Shown here piece after piece: positions 8,557 through 15,242 of a stretch of 16,168 nucleotides of DNA (positions are counted from its first letter, which is position 1; each line of letters opens with the position of its first letter). The notes beneath the pieces are model-generated. The model searched no databases and was not told the origin of the DNA. It saw only the letters and a program-made list of their open reading frames with translations. Position numbers and translations under genes: made by a program. Source of the DNA: DATGSF01 sp035302865 (GTDB lineage: Bacteria > Bacteroidota > Bacteroidia > Chitinophagales > Chitinophagaceae); contig DATGSF010000015.1 in the NCBI GenBank assembly GCA_035302865.1, forward strand, positions 1-16,168. The letters run 5' to 3'.

Positions 8557-9531
8557 CTAAAACTGCTCCAAGACAGCTATTCTTTTTTCTATAGGAGGAT
8601 GCGTACTAAATAACTGCCCCACTTCCGAAAGGAAATTTACTCTTCTATTATTAGGATCGGGGGTATTATCAATAAACAACTCTTTTACATCTTGATTAGT
8701 AACACTCTCAATATTAGAATTTCCTGAAATTTTTCGTAATGCAGAAGCTAATGCCCAAGGCTTTCTCGTCATTTCTGCAGCACCTGCATCTGCCATATAT
8801 TCTCTTTTCCTACTTAATGCAAGTTTAAAAAATATAGACAAAAAATATGCTATGAAGGAAATTATCATTATCACTAGGATTAATAACATTCCATTACCTC
8901 TATTATTATCATTGCTCCTTCTATTTCCACCATATAAACTAGAATTAATAAAAACCCTAAATGCAATTTGTGATGCAAATGAAAATATCCCAACAAATAT
9001 TATAGAGATAATCAATAATCTTACGTCTTTATTTCTGATATGCATTAACTCATGTGCAATTACTCCTTCCAACTCATCGTCTTCCAAGCTATTAATAATT
9101 CCAGTAGTTAAAGTAACACAATAACTCTTTTCATTTATTCCACTTGCAAAAGCATTTAAAGCTGGAGATTCAATTACGCGTAACATAGGCATAGGCATTC
9201 CTACACTCATACAAAGATTCTCAGTAAGATTATAAACACGCATATTATCTCTACGTTCAAGTGTTTTAGATCCTGCTGCGATATTAATCATTGAGCTATG
9301 TCCTAAATATGCAATACCAAACCATATTCCAACACCTATAAGCACAAAAGGGATGGTACCTATAAAATGATCAAATGCTCTTGATGCACTTAAATTACCG
9401 TAATAATCTGCACTTGTAAAGTATAAAATAAGAAAAACACCAACAAAAATTAATAAAGGAAAAGAAAGTAATAGTAAAACTGACTTTCTATTATTTCTAT
9501 TAATTTGTGTTTGAATACCTATATATTCCAT
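8557..9531 (-). CDS. HtpX-like M48 family membrane metalloprotease
   Basis: A zinc-dependent integral-membrane protease of 324 residues, thought to act in membrane protein quality control. Hydrophobic helices lie near 17-38, 59-77, 170-192 and 214-238. The zinc site is HELMH (160-164), with the third ligand Glu244 in REYMAD (243-248). ALNAFASG (125-132), which precedes the active site in this family, is also present. A glycine/asparagine/arginine-rich insert (about 200-214) sits between helices 3 and 4. The start is the ATG at 9531-9529. It follows lemA by 23 bases on the same strand. The lemA/M48 pair is frequent across bacteria and suggests a joint envelope role. The symbol htpX is withheld because several M48B subgroups share this layout. 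Confidence 0.94.
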   Translation of the reverse strand: MEYIGIQTQINRNNRKSVLLLLSFPLLIFVGVFLILYFTSADYYGNLSASRAFDHFIGTIPFVLIGVGIWFGIAYLGHSSMINIAAGSKTLERRDNMRVYNLTENLCMSVGMPMPMLRVIESPALNAFASGINEKSYCVTLTTGIINSLEDDELEGVIAHELMHIRNKDVRLLIISIIFVGIFSFASQIAFRVFINSSLYGGNRRSNDNNRGNGMLLILVIMIISFIAYFLSIFFKLALSRKREYMADAGAAEMTRKPWALASALRKISGNSNIESVTNQDVKELFIDNTPDPNNRRVNFLSEVGQLFSTHPPIEKRIAVLEQF

Positions 9532-9554
9532 GTAAAAATATTCGTTTTTTTAAT

Positions 9555-10118
9555 TTAAAAACTAATATCTGGAGCTTTATCTAATTCTACTCTTTGTTCT
9601 GTTCCTAAATCAAACATAGGTTGTACTGTAAATCCAAACATTCCTGCAAAAACAACGTTAGGAAATTTTTGTATTGACGTGTTTAATTCTCTAGTTGCAG
9701 AATTAAAGTAGCGACGAACAGAAGCTAGTTTATTTTCAACATCAGAAATTTCAGTTTGTAAATGCATAAAATTAGCACTTGCTTTTAAATCTGGATATGC
9801 TTCTACTTGAATATTAAAATTGCGCATTGCAGCTGATAATTCCGCTTCTGCTTCAATCTTATCATTAATAGTGCTAGCATTAACTGCTTTTTGACGTGCA
9901 CGCGTTATAGAAGTTAAAACCTCTTTTTCGTGTTCCATATAACCCTTAACAGCGCTAACTAATTGCGGAATTAAATCATGTCGCTGTTTTAATTGAACAT
10001 CAATATCAGCAAATGCATTTTCTCTGTTATTTCTTAATCTAACTAATCCATTATAAATCGCAACAACCCATATTACAAGTACTGCAATTATAATGATTCC
10101 AATAAGTAATCCTGACAT
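9555..10118 (-). CDS. lemA: LemA family protein
   Basis: A 187-residue membrane-anchored protein. Residues 3-23 form one N-terminal helix (LLIGIIIIAVLVIWVVAIYNG). Then comes the cytoplasmic or periplasmic helical-bundle domain with family blocks NRENAFADIDVQLKQRHDLIPQLV (31-54), GYMEHEKEVLTSITRAR (59-75), EAYPDLKASANFMHLQ (106-121) and RRYFNSATRELN (135-146). The end, FPNVVFAGMFGF (152-163), is also typical. LemA has no known enzymatic activity. Its regular pairing with an M48 protease, as here, suggests a role as scaffold or adaptor. The start is the ATG at 10118-10116, and it is the first gene of a two-gene unit. Confidence 0.96.
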   Translation of the reverse strand: MSGLLIGIIIIAVLVIWVVAIYNGLVRLRNNRENAFADIDVQLKQRHDLIPQLVSAVKGYMEHEKEVLTSITRARQKAVNASTINDKIEAEAELSAAMRNFNIQVEAYPDLKASANFMHLQTEISDVENKLASVRRYFNSATRELNTSIQKFPNVVFAGMFGFTVQPMFDLGTEQRVELDKAPDISF

Positions 10119-10144
10119 ATTTTATATTTTCTATGGTTAACAAT

Positions 10145-10152
10145 CAAATATA
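10145..10152 (-). promoter_or_regulatory. Candidate -7 element for the lemA operon
   Basis: On the minus strand this reads TATATTTG, a match to TAnnTTTG, about 27 bases upstream of the lemA ATG. No TTG box is found at the -33 distance, so support rests on the single motif and its position. Confidence 0.35.
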
Positions 10153-10336
10153 AACATATTTTTTAAAAATATTATAATCTTGAATAAAATTTTAAAAAAG
10201 AAACATTTTTAATAAAAACCCTTCAAATGACTTATCAAGTTTACTAATAAGAGTATTGATAAAATACTTTTAAAATAAACAATTCATAGGCTCAAAAAAT
10301 CTTAACTTCGTCAAAAATCAGTACGATATTTATTTT

Positions 10337-11326
10337 ATGACAATTACTGCGTATCAACCTTTAGAAAATTTAGAATTTAGTCCTCAAATTTGCTTTTTAT
10401 CCGGTGAAAAATTAGATGAAAATAATAGTTTCTTAGTTCCTGTATTTCCAAATTGGCTTATGGAAAGGTATGAATTAGAAAAAAAGCTAATATTAATGAT
10501 GGGTGGTATTAGAATGATGTATAGAGAATTAGTTCTTCCTGCCTCCACAAAGGTTGCACATGCAATACAAGAATTAGATTTAGAATTACAAAATGCATTT
10601 GAAAAAGGTTATGAAGGTGCAAAAGAAGTAGAAGAAATTCGTGTTTTTCAATTAATGGCAAGAATAATGTATGGTATGGTATATCATGATTTTGTCTTGG
10701 CATTAGAGGAAGCTGAAAGAAATAAAAAAGAGTTTAAGATTTCAGACCTAATGAGACAAAAGTTAAAGAACTTGCACTTAATGCTTCAATCCTTAATCAG
10801 ACCAGTGGAATTTGTAAATTTTAAACCTTGGTCAATGCAATTATTTCCCATTAAAATTTCCAAGGATATTCTAAATTATAAAGATGAACCTCGAAAATTG
10901 AACTTCTGTTTTGGTATGCACGATTTTGGTTTTATCGCTTGTTTACAAGATAATGGAGAGGTAGAAAAATACAATGCCGAAATTTTAGAAAAAATTGAAG
11001 AAACTCCCTTGCATCCGGTACAATTTCAAGAACTTTACGCTCGCTTCATGTATTCGAATTATATATTAAGGGATTTTCCAGATTATCAAATTGTCGAAAA
11101 GGATCATAAACTTATCTTTTCTTTAGTAGAAGATCCTTTTAAAGATTTAAAAAAGTATGCCGAATGGAATAATGAAACCTATGCTAAAGTTTTAGGAGGA
11201 CAGTGGGATCCTTGGGGCATTCCCATGCATATAATCTATGATTTTCCAAACGATCCTATATCTTATATAATAGATGATAATGATTATTCTTTTATACATC
11301 CAAGCAAAATAAAACTTCCTTATTAA
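10337..11326 (+). CDS. Conserved-looking protein of unknown function
   Basis: A soluble protein of 329 residues with no signal peptide and no membrane segment. I do not recognise a named family. The N-terminus has PQICFLSGEKLDE (16-28), which resembles the start of a cysteine-based small motif but lacks a second nearby cysteine. An acidic helical middle follows (about 74-155, ELDLELQNAFEKGYEGAKEVEE and onward). The C-terminal half has aromatic and proline-rich blocks: KPWSMQLFPIKIS (163-175), GMHDFGFIACLQDNGEVE (193-210) and GGQWDPWGIPMH (287-298). Codon use and length show a real gene. It is transcribed divergently from lemA with a 218-base gap and stands alone. The start is the ATG at 10337; no in-frame alternative lies close upstream. 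Confidence 0.85.
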   Translation: MTITAYQPLENLEFSPQICFLSGEKLDENNSFLVPVFPNWLMERYELEKKLILMMGGIRMMYRELVLPASTKVAHAIQELDLELQNAFEKGYEGAKEVEEIRVFQLMARIMYGMVYHDFVLALEEAERNKKEFKISDLMRQKLKNLHLMLQSLIRPVEFVNFKPWSMQLFPIKISKDILNYKDEPRKLNFCFGMHDFGFIACLQDNGEVEKYNAEILEKIEETPLHPVQFQELYARFMYSNYILRDFPDYQIVEKDHKLIFSLVEDPFKDLKKYAEWNNETYAKVLGGQWDPWGIPMHIIYDFPNDPISYIIDDNDYSFIHPSKIKLPY

Positions 11327-11438
11327 AATATAAAATTTCTTGTCCGAAAGGTGAATGTATTTCCATTTTTTCGTAACTTTATAACAATAAAGGTTTTAAA
11401 AACTAAAAATATTATTTAATTATAAATTAATTTACCAA

Positions 11439-12473
11439 ATGAGAAAACTTATAGTTTTATGTATTGTTAGTGCTTCTATTATTCTTGCTTGTAACTCTGG
11501 AGCAAATAAGGAAACAAAAGAAGATTCTGCTAAGATGGATGAACTGCACAATCGTGCTAGTAATTTATTTCAATCCATTGCTTCTTTAGAATTAGAAGAG
11601 CCAGATCCAAATAAAGTGGAATTAGGAAAATATCTTTATTTTGATACTGGATTATCATTAAATAGAAATATTAGTTGTAATTCCTGCCACGGTTTAGACA
11701 ATTATGGCGTGGATAATTTACCCGTTTCTCCAGGAGATGATGGTAGTTTAGGAAATAGAAACTCTCCTACTACTTTTCACGCTGCAATCCATAAAATGCA
11801 ATTCTGGGATGGAAGAGCTGTTGATGTGGAAGAACAAGCTAGAGGTCCGATTTTAAATCCTGTGGAACATAATATTAAAGATGAAAAGCAATTAATTCAA
11901 CGTATTAAAGAAGAAGGTTTTTATGATGAATTATTTGCAAAAGCTTTTGGTGGTGATGACCCTATAACTTTTGAGAATTTAACCAGTGCTATTGGTGCAT
12001 TTGAAAGAACATTAATTCCTGAAAGTAGATTTGACCATTACTTAGATGGCGACCTAACAGCTTTAAATGAGCAAGAAAAGAAAGGTTTAAGTATTTTTAT
12101 TGATGCGGGTTGCATCACTTGTCATTCAGGCGCTGCATTAGGAGGGCAAATGTTACAAAAATTCGGATTGTTCTCTGACTACTGGAAAGAAACAAATTCA
12201 AAAACTATAGATTTAGGTTTATACGAAATTTCTGGCGATGAAGATCAAAAACACTTCTTTAAAGTTCCTGGCCTGAGAAATATATTACATACTGCTCCTT
12301 ATTTCCATGATGGTTCCGTAGAAGATATTAGAGATGCAATAAAAATCATGGCGCGTTTACAAAGAGATTTGGAACTTTCAGATGAAGAAGTTGATAATAT
12401 GGTTGCTTTCTTTGAATCTTTGTCCGCAGATATTACAGATGAACAAAAAGCCAATCCTTTTGATGCTTTATAA
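11439..12473 (+). CDS. Di-haem cytochrome-c peroxidase lipoprotein (CcpA/MauG superfamily)
   Basis: Reduces hydrogen peroxide to water in the periplasm with electrons from small cytochromes or the respiratory chain. The protein has 344 residues. Residues 1-18 are a lipoprotein signal with lipobox ILAC and the lipidated Cys18, so it should be anchored to a membrane. Two haem c sites are present, CNSCH (80-84) and CITCH (225-229), about 145 residues apart as in bacterial peroxidases. Other family blocks are KVELGKYLYFDTGLSLN (59-75), FWDGRA (122-127), NPVEH (140-144), FKVPGLRNILHTAPYFHDGSV (274-294) and IMARLQ (303-308). The last of these holds Met304 as likely axial ligand of the high-potential haem. 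It is probably a single-gene unit, closed by a terminator at 12495-12528. Confidence 0.96.
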   Translation: MRKLIVLCIVSASIILACNSGANKETKEDSAKMDELHNRASNLFQSIASLELEEPDPNKVELGKYLYFDTGLSLNRNISCNSCHGLDNYGVDNLPVSPGDDGSLGNRNSPTTFHAAIHKMQFWDGRAVDVEEQARGPILNPVEHNIKDEKQLIQRIKEEGFYDELFAKAFGGDDPITFENLTSAIGAFERTLIPESRFDHYLDGDLTALNEQEKKGLSIFIDAGCITCHSGAALGGQMLQKFGLFSDYWKETNSKTIDLGLYEISGDEDQKHFFKVPGLRNILHTAPYFHDGSVEDIRDAIKIMARLQRDLELSDEEVDNMVAFFESLSADITDEQKANPFDAL

Positions 12474-12494
12474 TTAACAAAAAAATATTTTTTT

Positions 12495-12528
12495 AAAAAC
12501 AGGAATTGCAATTTCAATTCCTGTTTTT
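12495..12528 (+). terminator. Strong intrinsic terminator after the peroxidase gene
   Basis: AAAAACAGGAATTG (12495-12508) pairs perfectly over 14 bp with CAATTCCTGTTTTT (12515-12528) around a CAATTT loop, and the T run continues to 12530. It starts 21 bases after the stop codon. Confidence 0.9.
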
Positions 12529-12701
12529 TTATAATTAACCCGTTTTATTCAGGAAATGCATTTAATATAGCTTTTTTCCTCAGATCCTGTCCTTATACTT
12601 TACAGCTGAATATTAAAACATTATCAAAAACCTTTTAATTAATATAGGCTAAACTAAAAACAAAATAATATATCAAGTAAGAAAATATTAATATATTTTA
12701 T

Positions 12702-12709
12702 TAACTTTG
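12702..12709 (+). promoter_or_regulatory. Candidate -7 element for the DUF3575-like gene
   Basis: TAACTTTG is an exact match to the Bacteroidota TAnnTTTG element, ending 19 bases before the ATG at 12729. This spacing would give a short leader. No TTG at the -33 distance is visible. The gene needs its own promoter because a strong terminator precedes it. Confidence 0.45.
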
Positions 12710-12728
12710 TTAAAACAAAACAAATAAA

Positions 12729-13532
12729 ATGAGAAACAAGGTATTATTTTTATTCGGTTTACTTCTATTAGCTGTATCCTCAAGTTACAGTAAATCAAAT
12801 AACTATCTTATAAAATCTAATATTAAACTTAATGATAGTGAAAATTTACATCATACTGTGAAATTAAACCTCAGCTCTTTACCATTCAGTACTATTTCTA
12901 TGCAATACGAATATTTATTAGGAAATAAGATGAGTGCAGCTCTGGGAATTCGTTATACACCTTCTTCTAAGATCCCATTCCTTAATAAAATCATTGATTT
13001 TACAGATTTAAATGAAGAAATGGATGCACAAGATGAAATAAATATTAAAGAAATATTAGAAAGCAGCCGTTTATCAGGATTTGCTATAACACCTGAATTT
13101 CGATTTTATTTAGGTAAAACTGGAAAAGGTTTTTATTTAGCTCCTTTTTTACGTTATGAGCAAAATAATTTTCATGCTAAAACGGAATATACCACATCTT
13201 ATAATGATATAGGATTAGCAAGTACCGCTATAAATTTCAATTCTTATGGAGCTGGTATAATGATTGGTTCGCAATTTAAAATTAGCAGAAATGTGTATTT
13301 AGATTGGTGGATTTTAGGACCTTATTTTAGGAATACACAAATCAAAATTGATTTAGAAGGAAAAAATATTCCTGAAGAAGATAAAACCAGTTTTGAAGAA
13401 TCTATTGAAGATTTTGAACTAGGGGGATTTAAACCTTCTATTGAAAGACAAGGTGATCATATCATTGCAAAGGGTTCTATTAACTTTTGGGCAATTCGTG
13501 GCTTTGGTTTGAATTTGGCTTTTAGGTTTTAA
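12729..13532 (+). CDS. DUF3575-type outer-membrane beta-barrel protein
   Basis: A secreted protein of 267 residues. The signal peptide occupies residues 1 to about 21 (KVLFLFGLLLLAVSSSYS). The mature part alternates short amphipathic strands: VKLNLSSLPFSTISMQYEYLL (45-65), MSAALGIRYTP (68-78), FAITPEFRFYLGK (118-130), GFYLAPFLRYEQ (134-145) and VYLDWWILGPYF (189-200). It ends in GFGLNLAFRF with a terminal Phe, the usual outer-membrane barrel signature. The block order (SLP..SMQYE, TPEFRFYL, LDWWILGP, acidic loop, final barrel strand) is that of DUF3575 proteins common in this phylum, which have no assigned function. The loop 208-235 is strongly acidic. The gene stands alone. Downstream lies the gene-free stretch beginning at 13533. 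Confidence 0.87.
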   Translation: MRNKVLFLFGLLLLAVSSSYSKSNNYLIKSNIKLNDSENLHHTVKLNLSSLPFSTISMQYEYLLGNKMSAALGIRYTPSSKIPFLNKIIDFTDLNEEMDAQDEINIKEILESSRLSGFAITPEFRFYLGKTGKGFYLAPFLRYEQNNFHAKTEYTTSYNDIGLASTAINFNSYGAGIMIGSQFKISRNVYLDWWILGPYFRNTQIKIDLEGKNIPEEDKTSFEESIEDFELGGFKPSIERQGDHIIAKGSINFWAIRGFGLNLAFRF

Positions 13533-13596
13533 AGCACTTTTAATACTATGGGCGGCAAGTATATTAAGGTAATAAGGTTTTAATTTTTGGCAAATA

Positions 13597-13669
13597 TTAA
13601 TGACTTTGAAGCCGGATTAAGACGCTCCGACTAAAATTCAAAATTTATATTTGTGGTACTAGTCATTAA
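13597..13669. repeat. Nested inverted repeat after the DUF3575-like gene
   Basis: TTAATGACT (13597-13605) and AGTCATTAA (13661-13669) are a perfect 9-bp inverted repeat. Inside it GCCGGA (13611-13616) and TCCGAC (13626-13631) pair at five of six positions. The inner segment is richer in G+C than its surroundings. There is no T run, so it is not an obvious terminator. Confidence 0.5.
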
Positions 13670-13736
13670 GTTATTAGGAATTAATAGATAAAGATAAGGA
13701 TTTTTTAGATAGATAGATTGGAAATTAGGATTTTTG

Positions 13737-13811
13737 ATGATGATTAAAATGAATTTGGTTTTAGCAATATTGTCCTTGGCTTTAGTAGCATTTTCAAGAT
13801 ATGATGCTTAA
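13737..13811 (+). other. Mini-ORF encoding a signal-peptide-like segment
   Basis: The 24 codons from ATG at 13737 give a start, one lysine and a hydrophobic core (NLVLAILSLALVAFS), then a stop at 13809. This looks like the signal peptide of a lost secreted protein. The same frame runs on after the stop with a further hydrophobic segment but is broken again within 12 codons. It could be a gene remnant or chance. Confidence 0.25.
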
Positions 13812-13934
13812 TCAAGCAAATCAGAAATAAAAAATGATTGAAATTTTTTTTCAGCAATTGTTTTATTACTGATGAACAGTATTTATTGCTTCCCTTTATT
13901 TGTCAATTTCTTTAGAGGAAATTAACCAAAAGAA

Positions 13935-14072
13935 GCGCGCCCAGTGCTTTTCGGCGACCTGTCAACCATTTAAAACCTATTTTTATTAAACTCCTCCTTT
14001 CAGTCGTCAAACAGTAATAAAAAATACGGTTTTTTCATGGGACAGGTGCCCGCCTGAAAAAGCAATGGCGCA
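13935..14072. repeat. About 138-nt imperfect palindromic element
   Basis: The left arm (13935-13988) and right arm (14015-14072) are inverted copies with a few bulges around a 26-nt loop. Matching blocks from the outside in are AGTGCTTTTC with GAAAAAGCAAT, ACCTGTC (13958-13964?) with GACAGGT (14041-14047), CCAT with ATGG, and AAAACC-TATTTTT-ATTA with TAATAAAAAATACGGTTTT. The arms are richer in G+C than the flanks. There is no reading frame through the element. It may be a structured RNA, a miniature mobile element or a dispersed palindromic repeat. Confidence 0.7.
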
Positions 14073-14172
14073 AAACCATCGCATTAGTTTTTTCGAAAAA
14101 TCAATACTGCTATTTTCCGAATTGCTATTTTGATAAAAATAGTAAAGAGTGATATATAGTGATTAGTAGAAA

Positions 14173-14364
14173 ATGGAGAATGAAAATTCAATTTATATAC
14201 CCAATTTTTTAGCTGAATATAAAATAGATAAAATTCAAGACTTTAAGAAATTATCCGAATGAGCATACAAAAGTATGTGATTGAGGGAAATATACGAAAA
14301 AGACGATGAAGTTTGCTATTTTAGAGTAGCTAGCTTATTGCTCTTGGCTTTGGCCAAGGGATAA
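14173..14364 (+). pseudogene. Possible decayed small gene with two in-frame TGA stops
   Basis: The ATG at 14173 opens 29 codons (MENENSIYIPNFLAEYKIDK and on) to a TGA at 14260-14262. The same frame continues with a second TGA at 14278-14280, then 27 further codons to a TAA at 14362. Reading both TGA as tryptophan would give a 63-residue mixed-charge polypeptide with a leucine-rich end. Two TGG-to-TGA changes in a dead gene explain this most simply. The opposite strand over 14316-14486 is also open except for two TGA codons, so the coding strand is uncertain. No family is recognised. Confidence 0.25.
14343..14358. repeat. Short perfect hairpin
   Basis: CTTGGC (14343-14348) and GCCAAG (14353-14358) form a 6-bp stem with the 4-nt loop TTTG. 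There is no T run after it. It lies at the end of the interrupted frame. Confidence 0.4.
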
Positions 14365-14688
14365 AATAATCAATCCATATCGGATTTAACCGCATTAATT
14401 CAAATTTTTTCTTTTGTGCTCAGTTTAATTAATTGTCGATGCTCGTCTTTTTCTAATGCAATTGTCAATAAGATTTTTAATTTTTTTTATTGTGTAAAAC
14501 TCATCTTTTTTCGTTTTAGATTTTAAATACGAAGATCCAAAATTTTTGAATTTTACGTAATTTTTTGTACAGTATCATTTTCGGAATGATTGAGACAATG
14601 CTTACCAAAAAGAAGTTTAAAGATTTCTTTCAGAGAGAAGTGATGACGTAATAAATAAAAAAACCTATATTTCTTAAAAGTCGACTTT

Positions 14689-14829
14689 TTATAAAAGCTC
14701 TTTTTCGTCTCGAAAGAAAAACTTTAACTTCCAACTATAATTATCTTTGAATTCTAACTTTAAATAACCCAACTTCTTACTCAAGTAAATATAATGTAGC
14801 GAACCAATTTGAGCGACTAAATGCAAAAA
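14689..14829 (-). other. Short open frame, possible gene fragment
   Basis: A minus-strand frame is open for 46 codons between a TAA at 14832-14830 and its stop at 14691-14689. The translation contains HLVAQIGSLHYIYLSKKLGY and later KDNYSWKLKFFFRDEKELL, a plausible protein-like composition, but it has no ATG (only a TTG at 14826). A second minus-strand frame over the same DNA is also open, so both may be accidental in a constrained non-coding repeat. No family is recognised. Confidence 0.2.
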
Positions 14830-14868
14830 TTACACGAAATAAATTAAACAAATTGGTGGCTTCGCCAC
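14799..14868. repeat. Inverted repeat with hairpin and T-rich tail
   Basis: GCGAACCAATTTG (14799-14811) is the reverse complement of CAAATTGG (14849-14856) plus TTCGC (14861-14865), the right copy carrying a 4-base insertion (TGGC). The insertion creates a second local hairpin, GTGGC-TTC-GCCAC (14856-14868), followed by T5 at 14872-14876. That hairpin could act as a plus-strand terminator, although no intact plus-strand gene ends here. Confidence 0.5.
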
Positions 14869-14912
14869 TCGTTTTTCCGCCTTTTTTGTTCCGCTGAAAG
14901 CAGAAGAGGAAT

Positions 14913-14947
14913 AAAACATAGTGGCTAGCAACAATCCACTATGTTTT
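14913..14947 (-). terminator. Terminator of the Rhs/small membrane protein unit
   Basis: AAAACATAGTGG (14913-14924) pairs perfectly over 12 bp with CCACTATGTTTT (14936-14947) around an 11-nt loop. The arm touches the stop codon of the minus-strand small membrane protein gene (14949-14947). Read on the minus strand the stem ends in TTTTATT, a modest T tract. Confidence 0.7.
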
Positions 14948-15234
14948 TACGATATGACTTTTTCTTTCTCAGGTACATTATTTTCTTCTTCTTTATTATC
15001 CAATTCAGGACTTGCGATTGTTCTTGACAGTAAATGAATAGTTCCTTTTCCTTTATAGGCTCTATAAGCTATATGCATACCAAATATAACAATAATAATC
15101 CCAACAATCATACCAATAATTTTACTTACAGTGAAATATAGAACTACTCCTACCATTCCTGCCAATAATATAGCTGAGAATACAATCTGTATCCATCCAT
15201 AAATTTCAAATAGTTTTTCTAATTTCTTAATCAT
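14947..15234 (-). CDS. Small two-helix membrane protein next to Rhs (possible partner or immunity protein)
   Basis: A protein of 95 residues from the ATG at 15234-15232, eight bases after the Rhs stop. An in-frame TTG at 15252 would overlap the Rhs end by ten bases and add six residues. Residues about 14-35 (WIQIVFSAILLAGMVGVVLYF) and 39-57 (IIGMIVGIIIVIFGMHIAY) are hydrophobic helices. A basic loop (RAYKGKG) and a long acidic hydrophilic tail (75-95, LDNKEEENN and on) follow. No enzymatic motif is seen. The tight coupling to the Rhs gene suggests co-expression. Immunity genes sit in this place in Rhs loci, and membrane immunity proteins are known for membrane-acting toxins. The role is inference from position only. 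Confidence 0.75.
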   Translation of the reverse strand: MIKKLEKLFEIYGWIQIVFSAILLAGMVGVVLYFTVSKIIGMIVGIIIVIFGMHIAYRAYKGKGTIHLLSRTIASPELDNKEEENNVPEKEKVIS

Positions 15235-15242
15235 AGGTATTT

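Larger units (their letters stand above)
13533..14946. other. 1.4-kb stretch without an intact gene, with structured and decayed DNA
   Basis: No frame longer than about 60 codons is open here on either strand, whereas genes elsewhere in the window are packed tightly. The stretch holds three separate inverted-repeat structures (13597-13669, 13935-14072 and 14799-14868). It also holds an orphan signal-peptide-like mini-frame (13737-13811), a frame broken by two TGA codons (14173-14364) and short minus-strand open frames (14689-14829). It sits just downstream of an Rhs gene and its partner, where such debris often accumulates. I infer accessory, partly degraded DNA. Confidence 0.6.

Noticed and set aside
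8852..9124. Plus-strand open frame of 90 codons opposite the M48 protease gene
   Set aside because: It is antisense to hydrophobic helices and the zinc motif of a certain protease gene, with leucine/isoleucine-rich shadow composition.
11374..11381. TAACTTTA as -7 element of the peroxidase gene
   Set aside because: It lacks the final G of TAnnTTTG and the nearest upstream TTG is 31 bases away, beyond normal spacing.
12299..12517. Minus-strand frame overlapping the peroxidase end and its terminator
   Set aside because: It runs through the terminator hairpin and is antisense to the conserved haem-ligand region.
13700..13716. Short TAGA tandem repeat
   Set aside because: Only about three units, so too short to call a repeat array.
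13935..14072. Integron attC site
   Set aside because: The element is palindromic, but I could not find the RYYYAAC and GTTRRRY core pair at its ends, and no integrase or cassette genes are near.
14173..14364. TGA read as tryptophan or selenocysteine
   Set aside because: No gene in the window needs TGA decoding, no SECIS-like structure was recognised after the TGA codons, and decay explains the pattern.
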